64,000 bases of DNA from Porphyrobacter sp. CACIAM 03H1 (GTDB taxonomy: Bacteria; Pseudomonadota; Alphaproteobacteria; Sphingomonadales; Sphingomonadaceae), in the NCBI RefSeq assembly GCF_002215495.1, contig NZ_CP021378.1, positions 704,417 to 768,416 on the forward strand. Direction: 5' to 3'. The notes beneath the pieces are model-generated. The model searched no databases. It saw nothing but the letters and a program-made list of their open reading frames with translations, and was not told where the DNA came from. Shown in pieces: positions 50,598-58,415 of this stretch (positions within the stretch are counted from its first letter, which is position 1; the number at the start of each line of letters is the position of its first letter). The translations under genes and the position numbers were made by a program.

Positions 50598-50903
50598 TCA
50601 GCTCCGCTCGGGCAGCGACAGGCTGACCTGCGCGGCGATCATGGCGTCGGCAATGCGGGTCGGCACCAGCGGGTAGGAGCCGTCGCGCAGCGCCTCGCGG
50701 ATCTGGGCGACACGCTCGGCATCGACCGGCGGGCTCGCCGCTTCGGCGGCGGCGCTCACCTCGAGGCTGATGCCCGGCGCCGTGCCGGGGGTGGCGGCGG
50801 CGGGAGCGGGACGGGTGCGCGCCTCGATCTGCGCGCGGTCGCCGGGGGTCACGGCGCGGGCGGCGCTGACGCTCGGCAATTTGCTCAGTTCGACAGAGGG
50901 CAT
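50598..50903 (-). CDS. flgM: FlgM-like anti-sigma-28 factor
   Basis: 101 aa. The first two thirds are Ala/Pro-rich and disordered. The C-terminal part has VDAERVAQIREALRDGSYPL followed by VPTRIADAMIAAQVSL, the helical FlgM motif that clamps FliA. FlgM is normally exported through the finished hook, releasing the sigma factor. Order flgA-flgM-flgN with FliA in the same run makes the assignment firm despite the short match. Confidence 0.88.
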   Translation of the reverse strand: MPSVELSKLPSVSAARAVTPGDRAQIEARTRPAPAAATPGTAPGISLEVSAAAEAASPPVDAERVAQIREALRDGSYPLVPTRIADAMIAAQVSLSLPERS

Positions 50904-50982
50904 TGGTCTATCCTTCGATCAGGTCTCTGTGGGCGAGAACGGCGGCGGAAAGGGCAGTTTAAGGGGCGGCGGTGCGTGCCTT

Positions 50983-51525
50983 TCATCCGGCGGGGATGAC
51001 GGCGAGGCCGGGACGCTCGATCCGGGCGCGCAGGCCTTCGGCCTTGCGGCCGGTGCGCACGAAGATCCAGTCGCCGACGCCGCCCGCCTCCATCGCCTCG
51101 CCGGACTGCTGGACGCTGAAGCCGCGCCCGCGCACCATGATGGTGAGCGCGTCGCCGCGCTTGACGGCAGGTGCGGCGCGTCCCGCGGCGGCGGGGCCGC
51201 CCTGCGCGGGCGCGACGGCGACGAAAATGCGCCAGTTCGAAGGGCCCGGACATTCGACCTGCACCGCCGTCTTGGCCGGGGTGTGCCAGCTCACCGCGAG
51301 CGCCCCCCCGCAGGCGGCGAGCCGCAGGCGCGGATCGGCAGGCACCCGCGCGCCGCCGGGGGTGCCGGTCGCGGCGCCGGTGAAGGCGGCCACCGCGCGG
51401 TCGATCTCCGCCGGATCGGTGACGCGCGCCTGCGCCGCCGCGGGAGGATCGCACAGCGGCAGCAGCATCGGCAGGACCAGCGGCAGGAACCGCCAGCCTT
51501 CGGGCCGGGATGTGATCGTGTCCAT
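50983..51525 (-). CDS. flgA: FlgA, P-ring assembly chaperone
   Basis: 180 aa. A signal-like hydrophobic segment (FLPLVLPMLLPLC) precedes the mature part. The C-terminal SAF-type domain shows APAVKRGDALTIMVRGRGF, QQSGEAMEAGGVGDWIFVR and a final VIPAG; the middle has two Cys that could bond (RLAACGGALAV and VECPGPS). FlgA helps FlgI form the P ring in the periplasm. A strong sigma-54 promoter match lies 66-81 bases upstream. It probably heads the flgA-flgM-flgN unit. Confidence 0.9.
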   Translation of the reverse strand: MDTITSRPEGWRFLPLVLPMLLPLCDPPAAAQARVTDPAEIDRAVAAFTGAATGTPGGARVPADPRLRLAACGGALAVSWHTPAKTAVQVECPGPSNWRIFVAVAPAQGGPAAAGRAAPAVKRGDALTIMVRGRGFSVQQSGEAMEAGGVGDWIFVRTGRKAEGLRARIERPGLAVIPAG

Positions 51526-51590
51526 GTGTCGGGCCTTTCGTTTCGCGGGTGCCGGGATCGGGCCCGGCGTGGAAATGGTGCCCGACCGAC

Positions 51591-51606
51591 AGCAAGGGCC
51601 ATGCCA
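51591..51606 (-). promoter_or_regulatory. Sigma-54 promoter upstream of flgA
   Basis: Minus strand TGGCATGGCCCTTGCT against the consensus TGGCACRNNNNTTGCW: GG at -24 and GC at -12 are intact with correct spacing and one mismatch. Transcription would begin around 51579, about 55 bases before the flgA start. Confidence 0.75.
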
Positions 51607-51713
51607 AGCGCATCGCTACGCAGTTTCCCCGGTTCATGCCGCGCGGGCACTTAAGCATAAGCCGCTAAGGTCCGCGGCACCGACAATCACCACATTCAAG
51701 CCCGCGACCTGCC

Positions 51714-52781
51714 ATGCCTTTTGCTTCCGGTTTCTCCCGTGCCGCCCGCGCCCGCACCAAGTCCGCCGATGCTTCCGCTGCCCCTGAAGGCCGCGCGGAG
51801 GAGGCGCGGCGCCAGTTGCTCGAACGGATCGGCGAGTTCGTCATCCGCAACGATCTGGCGGTGACCGCCCAGAACCTTGCGACGGTGTGCGGCGCGCTGT
51901 CGGGATCGCATCCGGAACTGGCGCGCGCGCTGGTGCAGCGCGAGGCCTCGGGCGAACCGATCGACCAGCGCTGGCTCGACACCCTGGCGCGGCTCGATCC
52001 CGACGGGCACAGCCGCATCGCCGCGCTCGAAACCCTGTCCGACAAGCTCGAATATGCCCTGATGCGTTTCGCCCAGACCGCGCGCGCCGCGCAAAGCGAG
52101 ACCAGCGATCATCGCGGCGCGATCGGGGTGCAGATCGAGACGCTGGCCGGGTCCGAGGGGCTTGCGCATGTGCTCGACCTGTCGCGGGCGATGCTCGCGC
52201 GGATCGAGCAGGCCGAGGCGGCGATGGCCCGCAGCGAGGCGGAGGCCGCGTCCCTGCGCCAGAGCCTCGCCCGGGCGCGGATCGAAGCCGATGTTGACCA
52301 CCTCACCCGCCTGCCCAACCGTCGCGCCTTCGAACGACGGCTGGTCTCGGCGGCAATGGAGGCCGAGGGCAAGGGCGAACCGCTGGCGATCGCCTTCTGC
52401 GATGTCGATCATTTCAAGCAGGTCAACGACCGCCACGGCCATGCCGCGGGCGACCGGGTGCTGTGCGCGCTGGCGGCGACCTTCACCGAGATGGCGGGCG
52501 ATTCCTGCTTCGTCGCTCGTCACGGGGGCGAGGAATTCGTGCTATTGTTCTACGGCCTCGGGAAGCAGGCCGCCAAGGGCCGGCTCGATGCGATCCGCCG
52601 GGCCCAGGGGGCCAAGCTGCTGATGAACCGCGACACCGGCCAGCCGTTCGGGCGGATCACCTTCTCCGCAGGCGTGGCCGAGGTGACCGAGGATCCCGAC
52701 ATCCGAAGCGCCCTCGCCCGCGCGGACGCGGCGCTCTATTGCGCCAAGCAGCAGGGCCGCAACCGGGTGGAGCTGGGCTGA
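51714..52781 (+). CDS. GGDEF diguanylate cyclase
   Basis: 355 aa, cytosolic, with no membrane helix. Residues 30-180 form an uncharacterised helical lead with a long coiled coil (LARIEQAEAAMARSEAEAAS). The GGDEF domain starts near 190 (VDHLTRLPNRRAFERRL, IAFCDVDHFKQVNDRHGHAA) and the active site reads RHGGEEFVLLF, a functional GGEEF form. No RxxD inhibitory site precedes it at the usual spacing, so product inhibition may be absent. It should make cyclic-di-GMP, which controls the motile-sessile switch; location beside flagellar genes and divergent from flgA fits. Confidence 0.95.
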   Translation: MPFASGFSRAARARTKSADASAAPEGRAEEARRQLLERIGEFVIRNDLAVTAQNLATVCGALSGSHPELARALVQREASGEPIDQRWLDTLARLDPDGHSRIAALETLSDKLEYALMRFAQTARAAQSETSDHRGAIGVQIETLAGSEGLAHVLDLSRAMLARIEQAEAAMARSEAEAASLRQSLARARIEADVDHLTRLPNRRAFERRLVSAAMEAEGKGEPLAIAFCDVDHFKQVNDRHGHAAGDRVLCALAATFTEMAGDSCFVARHGGEEFVLLFYGLGKQAAKGRLDAIRRAQGAKLLMNRDTGQPFGRITFSAGVAEVTEDPDIRSALARADAALYCAKQQGRNRVELG

Positions 52782-52785
52782 CCGC

Positions 52786-53262
52786 TCACGAGGCACCGCC
52801 CGCCAGCCGACCGGTCTCCGCCAGCTGCGCGTCATAGGCAAGGCTGGCGGTGAGGTCCGCGGTGGTGCCGGCGGTGATGACGATCCGCACCCGCGTGCCG
52901 TGCGCCCGCGCCTCGGCGGCGAGCGCCTGCGCCCGCGCCCAGGCCTGCGCCTCGCCGCCGGCGGCGTGGGTGGCGACAACCGTCAGCGTCGCGCGGGGAT
53001 CGGGGGCTTGCACGGCGAGCCACTCGCCCAAAGCGGGGCCGCCGGGCACCGGACGGAACAGCGCCTGCGCACCCGCGATCTCCGGCAGGGGCACGCCTTC
53101 GGCCTCCTTGTCGCGCGCGGCCCGGTCGGCGAGCCGTTCGCCGCTCTCGGCCTCGGCGGCGGGCAGGGCCGAGAGCGTCAGCAGGAACAGGATCAGCGCG
53201 AGATCGGCGAGGATCAGCTGCCAGCCGTGTCCCGTGCGCGGGTGGGCGGCAAGGCTGCTCAT
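52786..53262 (-). CDS. MotB/ExbD-like single-pass protein (short)
   Basis: 158 aa from ATG 53262, which overlaps the stop of the MotA-like gene. One membrane helix, WQLILADLALILFLLTLSAL, carries an Asp at the place of the proton-binding Asp of MotB and ExbD. The periplasmic part has a weak OmpA-like outline (TLTVVATHAAGGEAQAWARA then LAAEARAHGTRVRIV), but the GHTD-type peptidoglycan motif of true MotB is not seen. It is likely the B subunit of a non-standard stator or energising channel. Confidence 0.7.
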   Translation of the reverse strand: MSSLAAHPRTGHGWQLILADLALILFLLTLSALPAAEAESGERLADRAARDKEAEGVPLPEIAGAQALFRPVPGGPALGEWLAVQAPDPRATLTVVATHAAGGEAQAWARAQALAAEARAHGTRVRIVITAGTTADLTASLAYDAQLAETGRLAGGAS

Positions 53263-53933
53263 GCCACACCCCTGAGGTGCGCGCGGCGCGCGCGGTCCGC
53301 AGCCTCGGCGCCGCCGATCTGGAGGGTGAACCATTCGGCCAGGGTGTCGCGCTCCCGCTCGTCGGCGAGGCCGCGCCGTTCGATCGCGCTTGCCAGCGGA
53401 TAGCACAGCAGGTGCGCGATGAGGGCGCCGTAGAGCGAGGTCAGAACCGCGGTCGAGACCGCGTCCATGATCACCGCACTCGTTCCCACACCCGCTGACG
53501 GGGTGAGCTGCGAGAGGCCGTAGAGCGTGCCCACCAGACCGAACACCGGGGCGAGCTCGGCCGCCCAGACGAACACCTGCGCCGCATTGACCCGCCGCGC
53601 CTCGTCGAGCGCGCGTTCGGCGCGGCGGACGCCGCCGAGTGCCTCGAGCGCACCGTGCCGCAGATAGGTCTCGAGCATCAGCCCGAGCGCGCGGTCGGGC
53701 GGCAGGGCAGGGTCGGCGCGGTGATGGCCGTCACGCCGGATCGCCTCGATCGCCTGGGCGAGCGCCCTGCGGTTGGGCTCGGTCGCAAAGCCGGCGCGCA
53801 GCAAGCCGCCCGCCGCCTTCAGCGCCGCGCCGAAATCGCGCCACCCGCAGCGCGCGACCGTGGCGAGCACGGTTCCCGCGATCACGATGGCCAGCGATCC
53901 GGGATCGAGGAGCGACGACAAATTGGGCGGCAT
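53259..53933 (-). CDS. MotA/TolQ/ExbB-family proton-channel protein
   Basis: 224 aa from ATG 53933 with AGAGAGA upstream. Three to four helices: LAIVIAGTVLATVARC near the N terminus, then ELAPVFGLVGTLYGLSQL and DAVSTAVLTSLYGALIAHLL, the conserved pore helices of this family. It differs from the canonical motA at 62131 in sequence and length. Paired with the short MotB/ExbD-like gene it would form a second ion-driven complex, either a flagellar stator or a partner of another system. It is divergent from flgB. Confidence 0.85.
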   Translation of the reverse strand: MPPNLSSLLDPGSLAIVIAGTVLATVARCGWRDFGAALKAAGGLLRAGFATEPNRRALAQAIEAIRRDGHHRADPALPPDRALGLMLETYLRHGALEALGGVRRAERALDEARRVNAAQVFVWAAELAPVFGLVGTLYGLSQLTPSAGVGTSAVIMDAVSTAVLTSLYGALIAHLLCYPLASAIERRGLADERERDTLAEWFTLQIGGAEAADRARRAHLRGVA

Positions 53934-54095
53934 GGCGGATCTCTCTTGCTGCTGACACCCACAGAACGGCAGGGAATTGAGGCGATTAAGCCCGCCTGTC
54001 GCAGCGGCACGACCTTGCCCGGCGCGCCCGGACAAGCGGCAAAAGCCTGCCGCCCGCAGCGCCGATTGCACCGCCTGCTTCCTCGCGCGCCGGTT

Positions 54096-54111
54096 TGGCA
54101 CGCTTCCTGCT
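54096..54111 (+). promoter_or_regulatory. Sigma-54 promoter upstream of flgB
   Basis: TGGCACGCTTCCTGCT matches TGGCACRNNNNTTGCW at all but one position, with GG and GC at correct spacing. Transcription would start near 54123, about 40 bases before flgB. It likely drives the flgB-flgL run. Confidence 0.8.
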
Positions 54112-54164
54112 GACCATCGCCGCAACCCCGCGGGCCCGCCCCGCAGAGCAAGGAGCCACGACGC

Positions 54165-54518
54165 GTGAACGAGCGACTTTTCGGCATCCACGGCGCCGCA
54201 CTCACCCTGCGTTCCGAGCGCATGGGGGTGATCGCGTCGAACATCGCCAATGCCGCGACCCCCGGCTACAAGGCGCGCGACATCGACTTCAACGCCGCGC
54301 TCGATGCCCGGCTTGCCCGGGCGCGGGGGGCAATGCCTGCCGACCCGCAGGCCGGCATGGTGTGGCGCGCGCCGACCATGCCTTCGCTCGACGGCAACAC
54401 GGTCGAACTCGCCCGCGAACAGGTCGCCTTCGCCGAGAACGCGGTCGCCTATTCGGCAACGCTCAGCTTCGTGCAGGGGAAGGTCAACACCATCACCCGC
54501 GCGCTGAAGGGCGAGTGA
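54165..54518 (+). CDS. flgB: FlgB, flagellar proximal rod protein
   Basis: 117 aa from a GTG with AAGGAG upstream. The N-terminal rod/hook motif MGVIASNIANAATPGYKARD is cut here as IASNIANAATPGYKARD, and a C-terminal heptad helix (AFAENAVAYSATLSFVQGK) is present. FlgB forms the base of the rod above the MS ring. First gene of the long plus-strand flagellar operon, directly after a sigma-54 promoter; five bases separate its stop from the flgC start. Confidence 0.95.
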   Translation: MNERLFGIHGAALTLRSERMGVIASNIANAATPGYKARDIDFNAALDARLARARGAMPADPQAGMVWRAPTMPSLDGNTVELAREQVAFAENAVAYSATLSFVQGKVNTITRALKGE

Positions 54519-54523
54519 GTGCC

Positions 54524-54934
54524 ATGCCCGATCGCACCCCCATGACGCTGTTCTCCATGACCACCCGCGCGATGAGCGCGCAGATGGTGCGGATGAACGC
54601 GGCGACATCGAACCTCGCCAATGCCGGGTCCGTCTCCTCGACCGAGGAGGGCGCCTATCGCCCGATCCGCGCCGTTTTTGCCACCGAACTCGACCGTGCC
54701 TCGGGCCTTGCCGGGGTCACCACGGGCGGCCTCGTGCGCGCCGAGACCGCGCCCACCAAGCGCCACGATCCCGGCCACCCGCTGGCCGACAAGGACGGCT
54801 TCGTCTTCGAGGCCCCGGTCGATGAGACCGCCGAGATGGTCGAGATCATGGAGAGCGCGCGCCAGTACCAGAACCTGGTGCAGGCGCTCCAGACCGCCAA
54901 GCAACTGATGCTCGAAACCCTGAGGAGCCAGTGA
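54524..54934 (+). CDS. flgC: FlgC, flagellar proximal rod protein
   Basis: 136 aa, the usual size. The N-terminal rod helix SAQMVRMNAATSNLANAGSV and the C-terminal EMVEIMESARQYQNLVQALQ are typical, with the FlgC-specific YRPIRAVF region between. The helix uses SNLANAGS in place of SNIANAxT. Its stop overlaps the ATG of flgD (54934). Confidence 0.95.
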   Translation: MPDRTPMTLFSMTTRAMSAQMVRMNAATSNLANAGSVSSTEEGAYRPIRAVFATELDRASGLAGVTTGGLVRAETAPTKRHDPGHPLADKDGFVFEAPVDETAEMVEIMESARQYQNLVQALQTAKQLMLETLRSQ

Positions 54935-55257
54935 TGACCACCACCGCCACCACGTCCCTGACGCCCGCCGCACAGGCGACGCTCGACCGGCTCAACACGC
55001 CCTCGCGCCTCAAGGGCGGCGGGATGCAGACGCTCGGCCAGGCCGATTTCCTCAAGCTGCTGACCACCCAGCTGACCATGCAGGACCCGCTGGAGCCGAC
55101 CGACAACAAGGAGATGCTGGCGCAGATGGCGCAGTTCTCCGCGCTCGCTGCCCAGACCGAGAGCGGCGCGACACTGGAGGACATCTCCGCCAAGCTCGAC
55201 CGCCTGATCGAGGCGCAGGAGGCCACGGCCCGCGCCGTCACCGCCCCCCAACCCTGA
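54934..55257 (+). CDS. flgD: FlgD, hook-capping protein (short form)
   Basis: 107 aa from ATG 54934 (a GTG three bases earlier overlaps the flgC stop). The conserved N-terminal capping segment is present: LGQADFLKLLTTQLTMQDPL then EPTDNKEMLAQMAQFSALA. The protein stops after that; the ~100-residue Ig-like and tudor-like parts of enterobacterial FlgD are missing. FlgD caps the growing hook and is lost at maturity. The stop is clean and flgE follows normally, so this looks like a naturally short form. Confidence 0.92.
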   Translation: MTTTATTSLTPAAQATLDRLNTPSRLKGGGMQTLGQADFLKLLTTQLTMQDPLEPTDNKEMLAQMAQFSALAAQTESGATLEDISAKLDRLIEAQEATARAVTAPQP

Positions 55258-55287
55258 ATTTCCCTCCGCTGAAAGGATCACCCTGCC

Positions 55288-56103
55288 ATGTCGTTCTTCA
55301 CCTCCCTCTCCGGTCTGCGCAACGCCGAGACCGACCTGCGCGTCATCGCCAACAACATCGCCAATGCCGAAACCGTGGGCTTCAAGAAAAGCTCGGTGCA
55401 GTTCGCCGATCTGGTCGCCACCGGCTCCGCCACCGATCCGCGCCGCAGCCCCGGCATCGGCGCGACGATCGCCGGGATCACGCAGGATTTCGTGCTCGGC
55501 CCGCTCGAACAGACCGGCCGCAGCCTCGACCTCGCCATCGACGGCGACGGGTTTTTCGCGCTCTCCAACCCCTTCTCGGGCGATGTGTCCTACACCCGTA
55601 ACGGCAATTTCCGCCTGACCGCGGCGGGCGAGCTGGAGGATGCCTGGGGCAACCGCCTGCAGGCCTATCCCGTCGATGCCGCGGGCAATGCGACCTCGAA
55701 CGTGCCGGCCGATATCGACGTGCCGATCACCAACGCGGCCGGCTCGACCCTCGCCAATGTCACCATCAACGTGCGCGGGATCGTGACCGCCGCCTATGCC
55801 GACGGCAGCACCGCGCCGGTCGGGCAGGTGGCGCTGGCGACCTTCCCCGCGCCGGGCGGCCTGCGCACCATCGGCCAGACCAAATTCCAGGCGACCGGCG
55901 AATCCGGCGCGGCGGTGTTCGGCAACCCGGGCATCGGCTCCTATGGCGAGATGATCAGCGGCGCGCTCGAACGCTCGAACGTCGACCTTGCCGAGGAGAT
56001 GGTCTCGCTGCTCACCGCGCAGCGCAACTTCCAGGCGAACGCCCGCGCGATCGACACCGCGACGCAGATCTCCACCACCGTCATCAACCTGCGGCAGCAG
56101 TAA
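55288..56103 (+). CDS. flgE: FlgE, flagellar hook protein (short)
   Basis: 271 aa, well below the ~400 of enterobacterial hooks. The N-terminal rod/hook motif VIANNIANAETVGFKKSSVQ, the FlgE-specific LDLAIDGDGFFALSNP and TRNGNFRLTAAGELED, and the C-terminal NVDLAEEMVSLLTAQRNFQA and IDTATQISTTVINLRQ are intact. The missing length lies in the outer D2 region. A FlgF-like identity was considered, but a separate flgF and flgG follow. It makes the universal-joint hook. Confidence 0.9.
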   Translation: MSFFTSLSGLRNAETDLRVIANNIANAETVGFKKSSVQFADLVATGSATDPRRSPGIGATIAGITQDFVLGPLEQTGRSLDLAIDGDGFFALSNPFSGDVSYTRNGNFRLTAAGELEDAWGNRLQAYPVDAAGNATSNVPADIDVPITNAAGSTLANVTINVRGIVTAAYADGSTAPVGQVALATFPAPGGLRTIGQTKFQATGESGAAVFGNPGIGSYGEMISGALERSNVDLAEEMVSLLTAQRNFQANARAIDTATQISTTVINLRQQ

Positions 56104-56116
56104 GGGGCGCTGAGGC

Positions 56117-56863
56117 GTGGACCGGCTGATCTACACCGCCATGACCGCGATGAACGCGGCGATGGACCGGCAGCGGGTGGTGGCGAACAACCTCGCCAAC
56201 GCCAGCACGCCGGGCTTTCGCCAGGAGGTCTTCGCTGTCACCCCGGCGACGCTGAAGGACGGCTCGCTCGAGGCCCGCGCCATGGCGCGCGGCAACGTGC
56301 GCGGGGCGGACATGAAGGCCGCCCGGGTGGTGCCGACCGGCAATCCGCTCGATGTCGCGCTGGAAGGCAAGGCACTGATCGCCTTCCAGTCCCCCGACCG
56401 GCAGGGCGAGATCTACTCGCGGCGCGGCGACCTTCGGGTGGCGGCATCGGGCGTGCTCGAGAACGGCGAGGGGCTGGCGGTGCTGGGCGAGGGCGGCACG
56501 CCGATCACCGTGCCCCCGGGCTTTGCCGTCAGCCTCGCCGCCGACGGCACGGTGCTCGCCAGCGATCCCGCCACGCCCAATGCTGCCGCCGAGGCGATCG
56601 ACCGCATCCGGCTGGTGAACCCCGAAGGCAGCCCGCTCGCCAAGGGGATCGACAGCTTCCTCAAGGTGCCGAACGGGGGCGTGTTGCCCCCCGATCCCAC
56701 CGCCCGCCTGAAGCCCGGCGCGCTCGAGATGTCGAACGTCGAGACCGCCGACACCCTCGTCCAGATGATCGAGGCGCAGCGCGCCTTCGAACAGCGCGCG
56801 CGGATTATCATGACCGCAGGCGAGCTCGACGAGGCCGGCAGCGGCCTCATGGCGCTGCGCTGA
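56117..56863 (+). CDS. flgF: FlgF, flagellar rod protein
   Basis: 248 aa from a GTG 13 bases after flgE. It starts MDRLIYTAMTAMNAAMDRQR-like, split here as DRLIYTAMTAMNAAM and VVANNLANASTPGFRQEV, and ends with EMSNVETADTLVQMIEAQRA. The early LIYTAM and the length mark FlgF over FlgG. It is a proximal rod component. Confidence 0.94.
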   Translation: MDRLIYTAMTAMNAAMDRQRVVANNLANASTPGFRQEVFAVTPATLKDGSLEARAMARGNVRGADMKAARVVPTGNPLDVALEGKALIAFQSPDRQGEIYSRRGDLRVAASGVLENGEGLAVLGEGGTPITVPPGFAVSLAADGTVLASDPATPNAAAEAIDRIRLVNPEGSPLAKGIDSFLKVPNGGVLPPDPTARLKPGALEMSNVETADTLVQMIEAQRAFEQRARIIMTAGELDEAGSGLMALR

Positions 56864-56886
56864 CACACTCCAAGGAGACCTGACCC

Positions 56887-57678
56887 ATGCCCACTTCGGC
56901 CCTTCACGTCGCCCGCACGGGCCTCGAGGCGCAGGACGCGCGGATGCGCGTCATCGCCAACAACCTCGCCAATATCGGCACCACCGGCTTCAAGCGCGAC
57001 CGCGCCGACTTCGCCACGCTCGCCTACCAGGAACAGCGCGTCGCGGGGCAGGCCTCGACCGGGCAGACGGCCTTTGCGGTGGGCCTCAACCTCGGCACCG
57101 GCGTGCAGGTGCAGGGCACCACGCGCATCTCGACGCAGGGGACGCTCAACAACACCGGCAACGTGCTCGACCTCGCGCTCGACGGGGACGGGTTCTTCCA
57201 GGTGGAACTGCCGCCCGGCGGCCAGATCGGCTTCACCCGCGCGGGCAATTTCACGCTTTCGAATGACGGCACGCTGATCACCAGCCAGGGCTATGCCCTC
57301 CAGCCGCCCTTGCAGGTGCCCGCCGGCGCGCAGTCGATCACCATTGCGCCCGACGGTACGGTGAGCGCGCTCACTCCCGGCAATGCCGAGCCGACGCTGC
57401 TCGGCCAGTTGACCGTGGCGAGCTTCGTCAATCCGGCGGGCCTGCGCGCGATCGGCGACAACTTCCTCGTCGAGACCGCCGCCTCCGGCCCGCCCGAACT
57501 GGGCTTCGCCGGCGAGAACGGGCGCGGGCAGATCCGCCAGGGGATGCTGGAAAGCTCGAACGTCAACGTGGTCGAGGAGCTGGTCGAGATGATCGAGGCC
57601 CAGCGCGCCTACGAGATCAATTCCAAGATGGTGAGCGCGGTCGACGAGATGCTGCGCAACGCCAACCAGACGCTGTGA
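56887..57678 (+). CDS. flgG: FlgG, distal rod protein
   Basis: 263 aa, the canonical length, with AAGGAGA before the ATG. Motifs: VIANNLANIGTTGFKRDRAD, the FlgG-specific RISTQGTLNNTGNVLDLAL, GDGFFQVELPPGGQIGFTRA, and the end VEMIEAQRAYEINSKMVSAV. FlgG builds the distal rod through the P and L rings. Its stop overlaps a GTG that could start flgH. Confidence 0.97.
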   Translation: MPTSALHVARTGLEAQDARMRVIANNLANIGTTGFKRDRADFATLAYQEQRVAGQASTGQTAFAVGLNLGTGVQVQGTTRISTQGTLNNTGNVLDLALDGDGFFQVELPPGGQIGFTRAGNFTLSNDGTLITSQGYALQPPLQVPAGAQSITIAPDGTVSALTPGNAEPTLLGQLTVASFVNPAGLRAIGDNFLVETAASGPPELGFAGENGRGQIRQGMLESSNVNVVEELVEMIEAQRAYEINSKMVSAVDEMLRNANQTL

Positions 57679-57686
57679 GACAGATC

Positions 57687-58403
57687 ATGAACGGTCGTAT
57701 CGCCATCCTCGCCGCGCCGCTGTGGCTCGCCGCTTGCGGCGGGCTGGGCGGCAAGGGCCCCGCGCCCGGTTTTGCCGCGCCGCCGCCGCCGGGAGCAGCG
57801 CAGGTCGCCGCCGGGGCCAGCGATCCGGTGCCGGTCGGCGCGCCGCCGCCGATCACGCCCGCGACCACTGCGGGTGCGATCTTCCAGACGGGGAGCGGCT
57901 ATGCCGGCCTCGTCACCGGCACCCGCGCGCGCCAGCTGGGCGACATGGTGACGATCATCCTCACCGAGGCGACCACCACGACCAAGAGCACGCAAGGGCG
58001 AACGGCGCGGGAGGGAAGCTTCGGCATCACCCCGCCGACTCGCGGCCCGCTCGATTTCCTGAACCCCGATGCCCTTAAAGCTGCGGCCGAAGGGTCGTTC
58101 ACGGGCGGGGGCAATGCCTCGCAGCAGAGCCGCCTCAACGGTGCGGTCGCGGTCACGATCGCCGCGATCTACCCCAACGGCACCGCCGAAGTGGTCGGAG
58201 AAAAGCAGATGATGTTCAGCCAGGGAGACGAGTGGGTGCAGTTCGCCGGCCGCATCCGGCTGGTCGACATCGACAGCGACAACCGCCTCGCCTCCTCGCA
58301 GGTCGCCAACGCCCGGATCATCTATTCGGGCAAGGGCGCGGTCCAGCAGGCGAGCCGCCCCGGCTGGCTCAGCCGCTTCTTCAACATGATCTCGCCGTTC
58401 TGA
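57687..58403 (+). CDS. flgH: FlgH, flagellar L-ring lipoprotein
   Basis: 238 aa from ATG 57687 (GTG 57675, overlapping the flgG stop, is also possible). The signal GRIAILAAPLWLAAC ends in a lipobox. After a Pro/Ala-rich linker come LTGTRARQLGDMVTIIL-like and the L-ring block TEATTTTKSTQGRT, then VVGEKQMMFSQGDEWVQFAG and RIRLVDIDSDNRLASSQVAN. It forms the outer-membrane L ring around the rod. Confidence 0.95.
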   Translation: MNGRIAILAAPLWLAACGGLGGKGPAPGFAAPPPPGAAQVAAGASDPVPVGAPPPITPATTAGAIFQTGSGYAGLVTGTRARQLGDMVTIILTEATTTTKSTQGRTAREGSFGITPPTRGPLDFLNPDALKAAAEGSFTGGGNASQQSRLNGAVAVTIAAIYPNGTAEVVGEKQMMFSQGDEWVQFAGRIRLVDIDSDNRLASSQVANARIIYSGKGAVQQASRPGWLSRFFNMISPF

Positions 58404-58415
58404 GGGGGCCGCACG

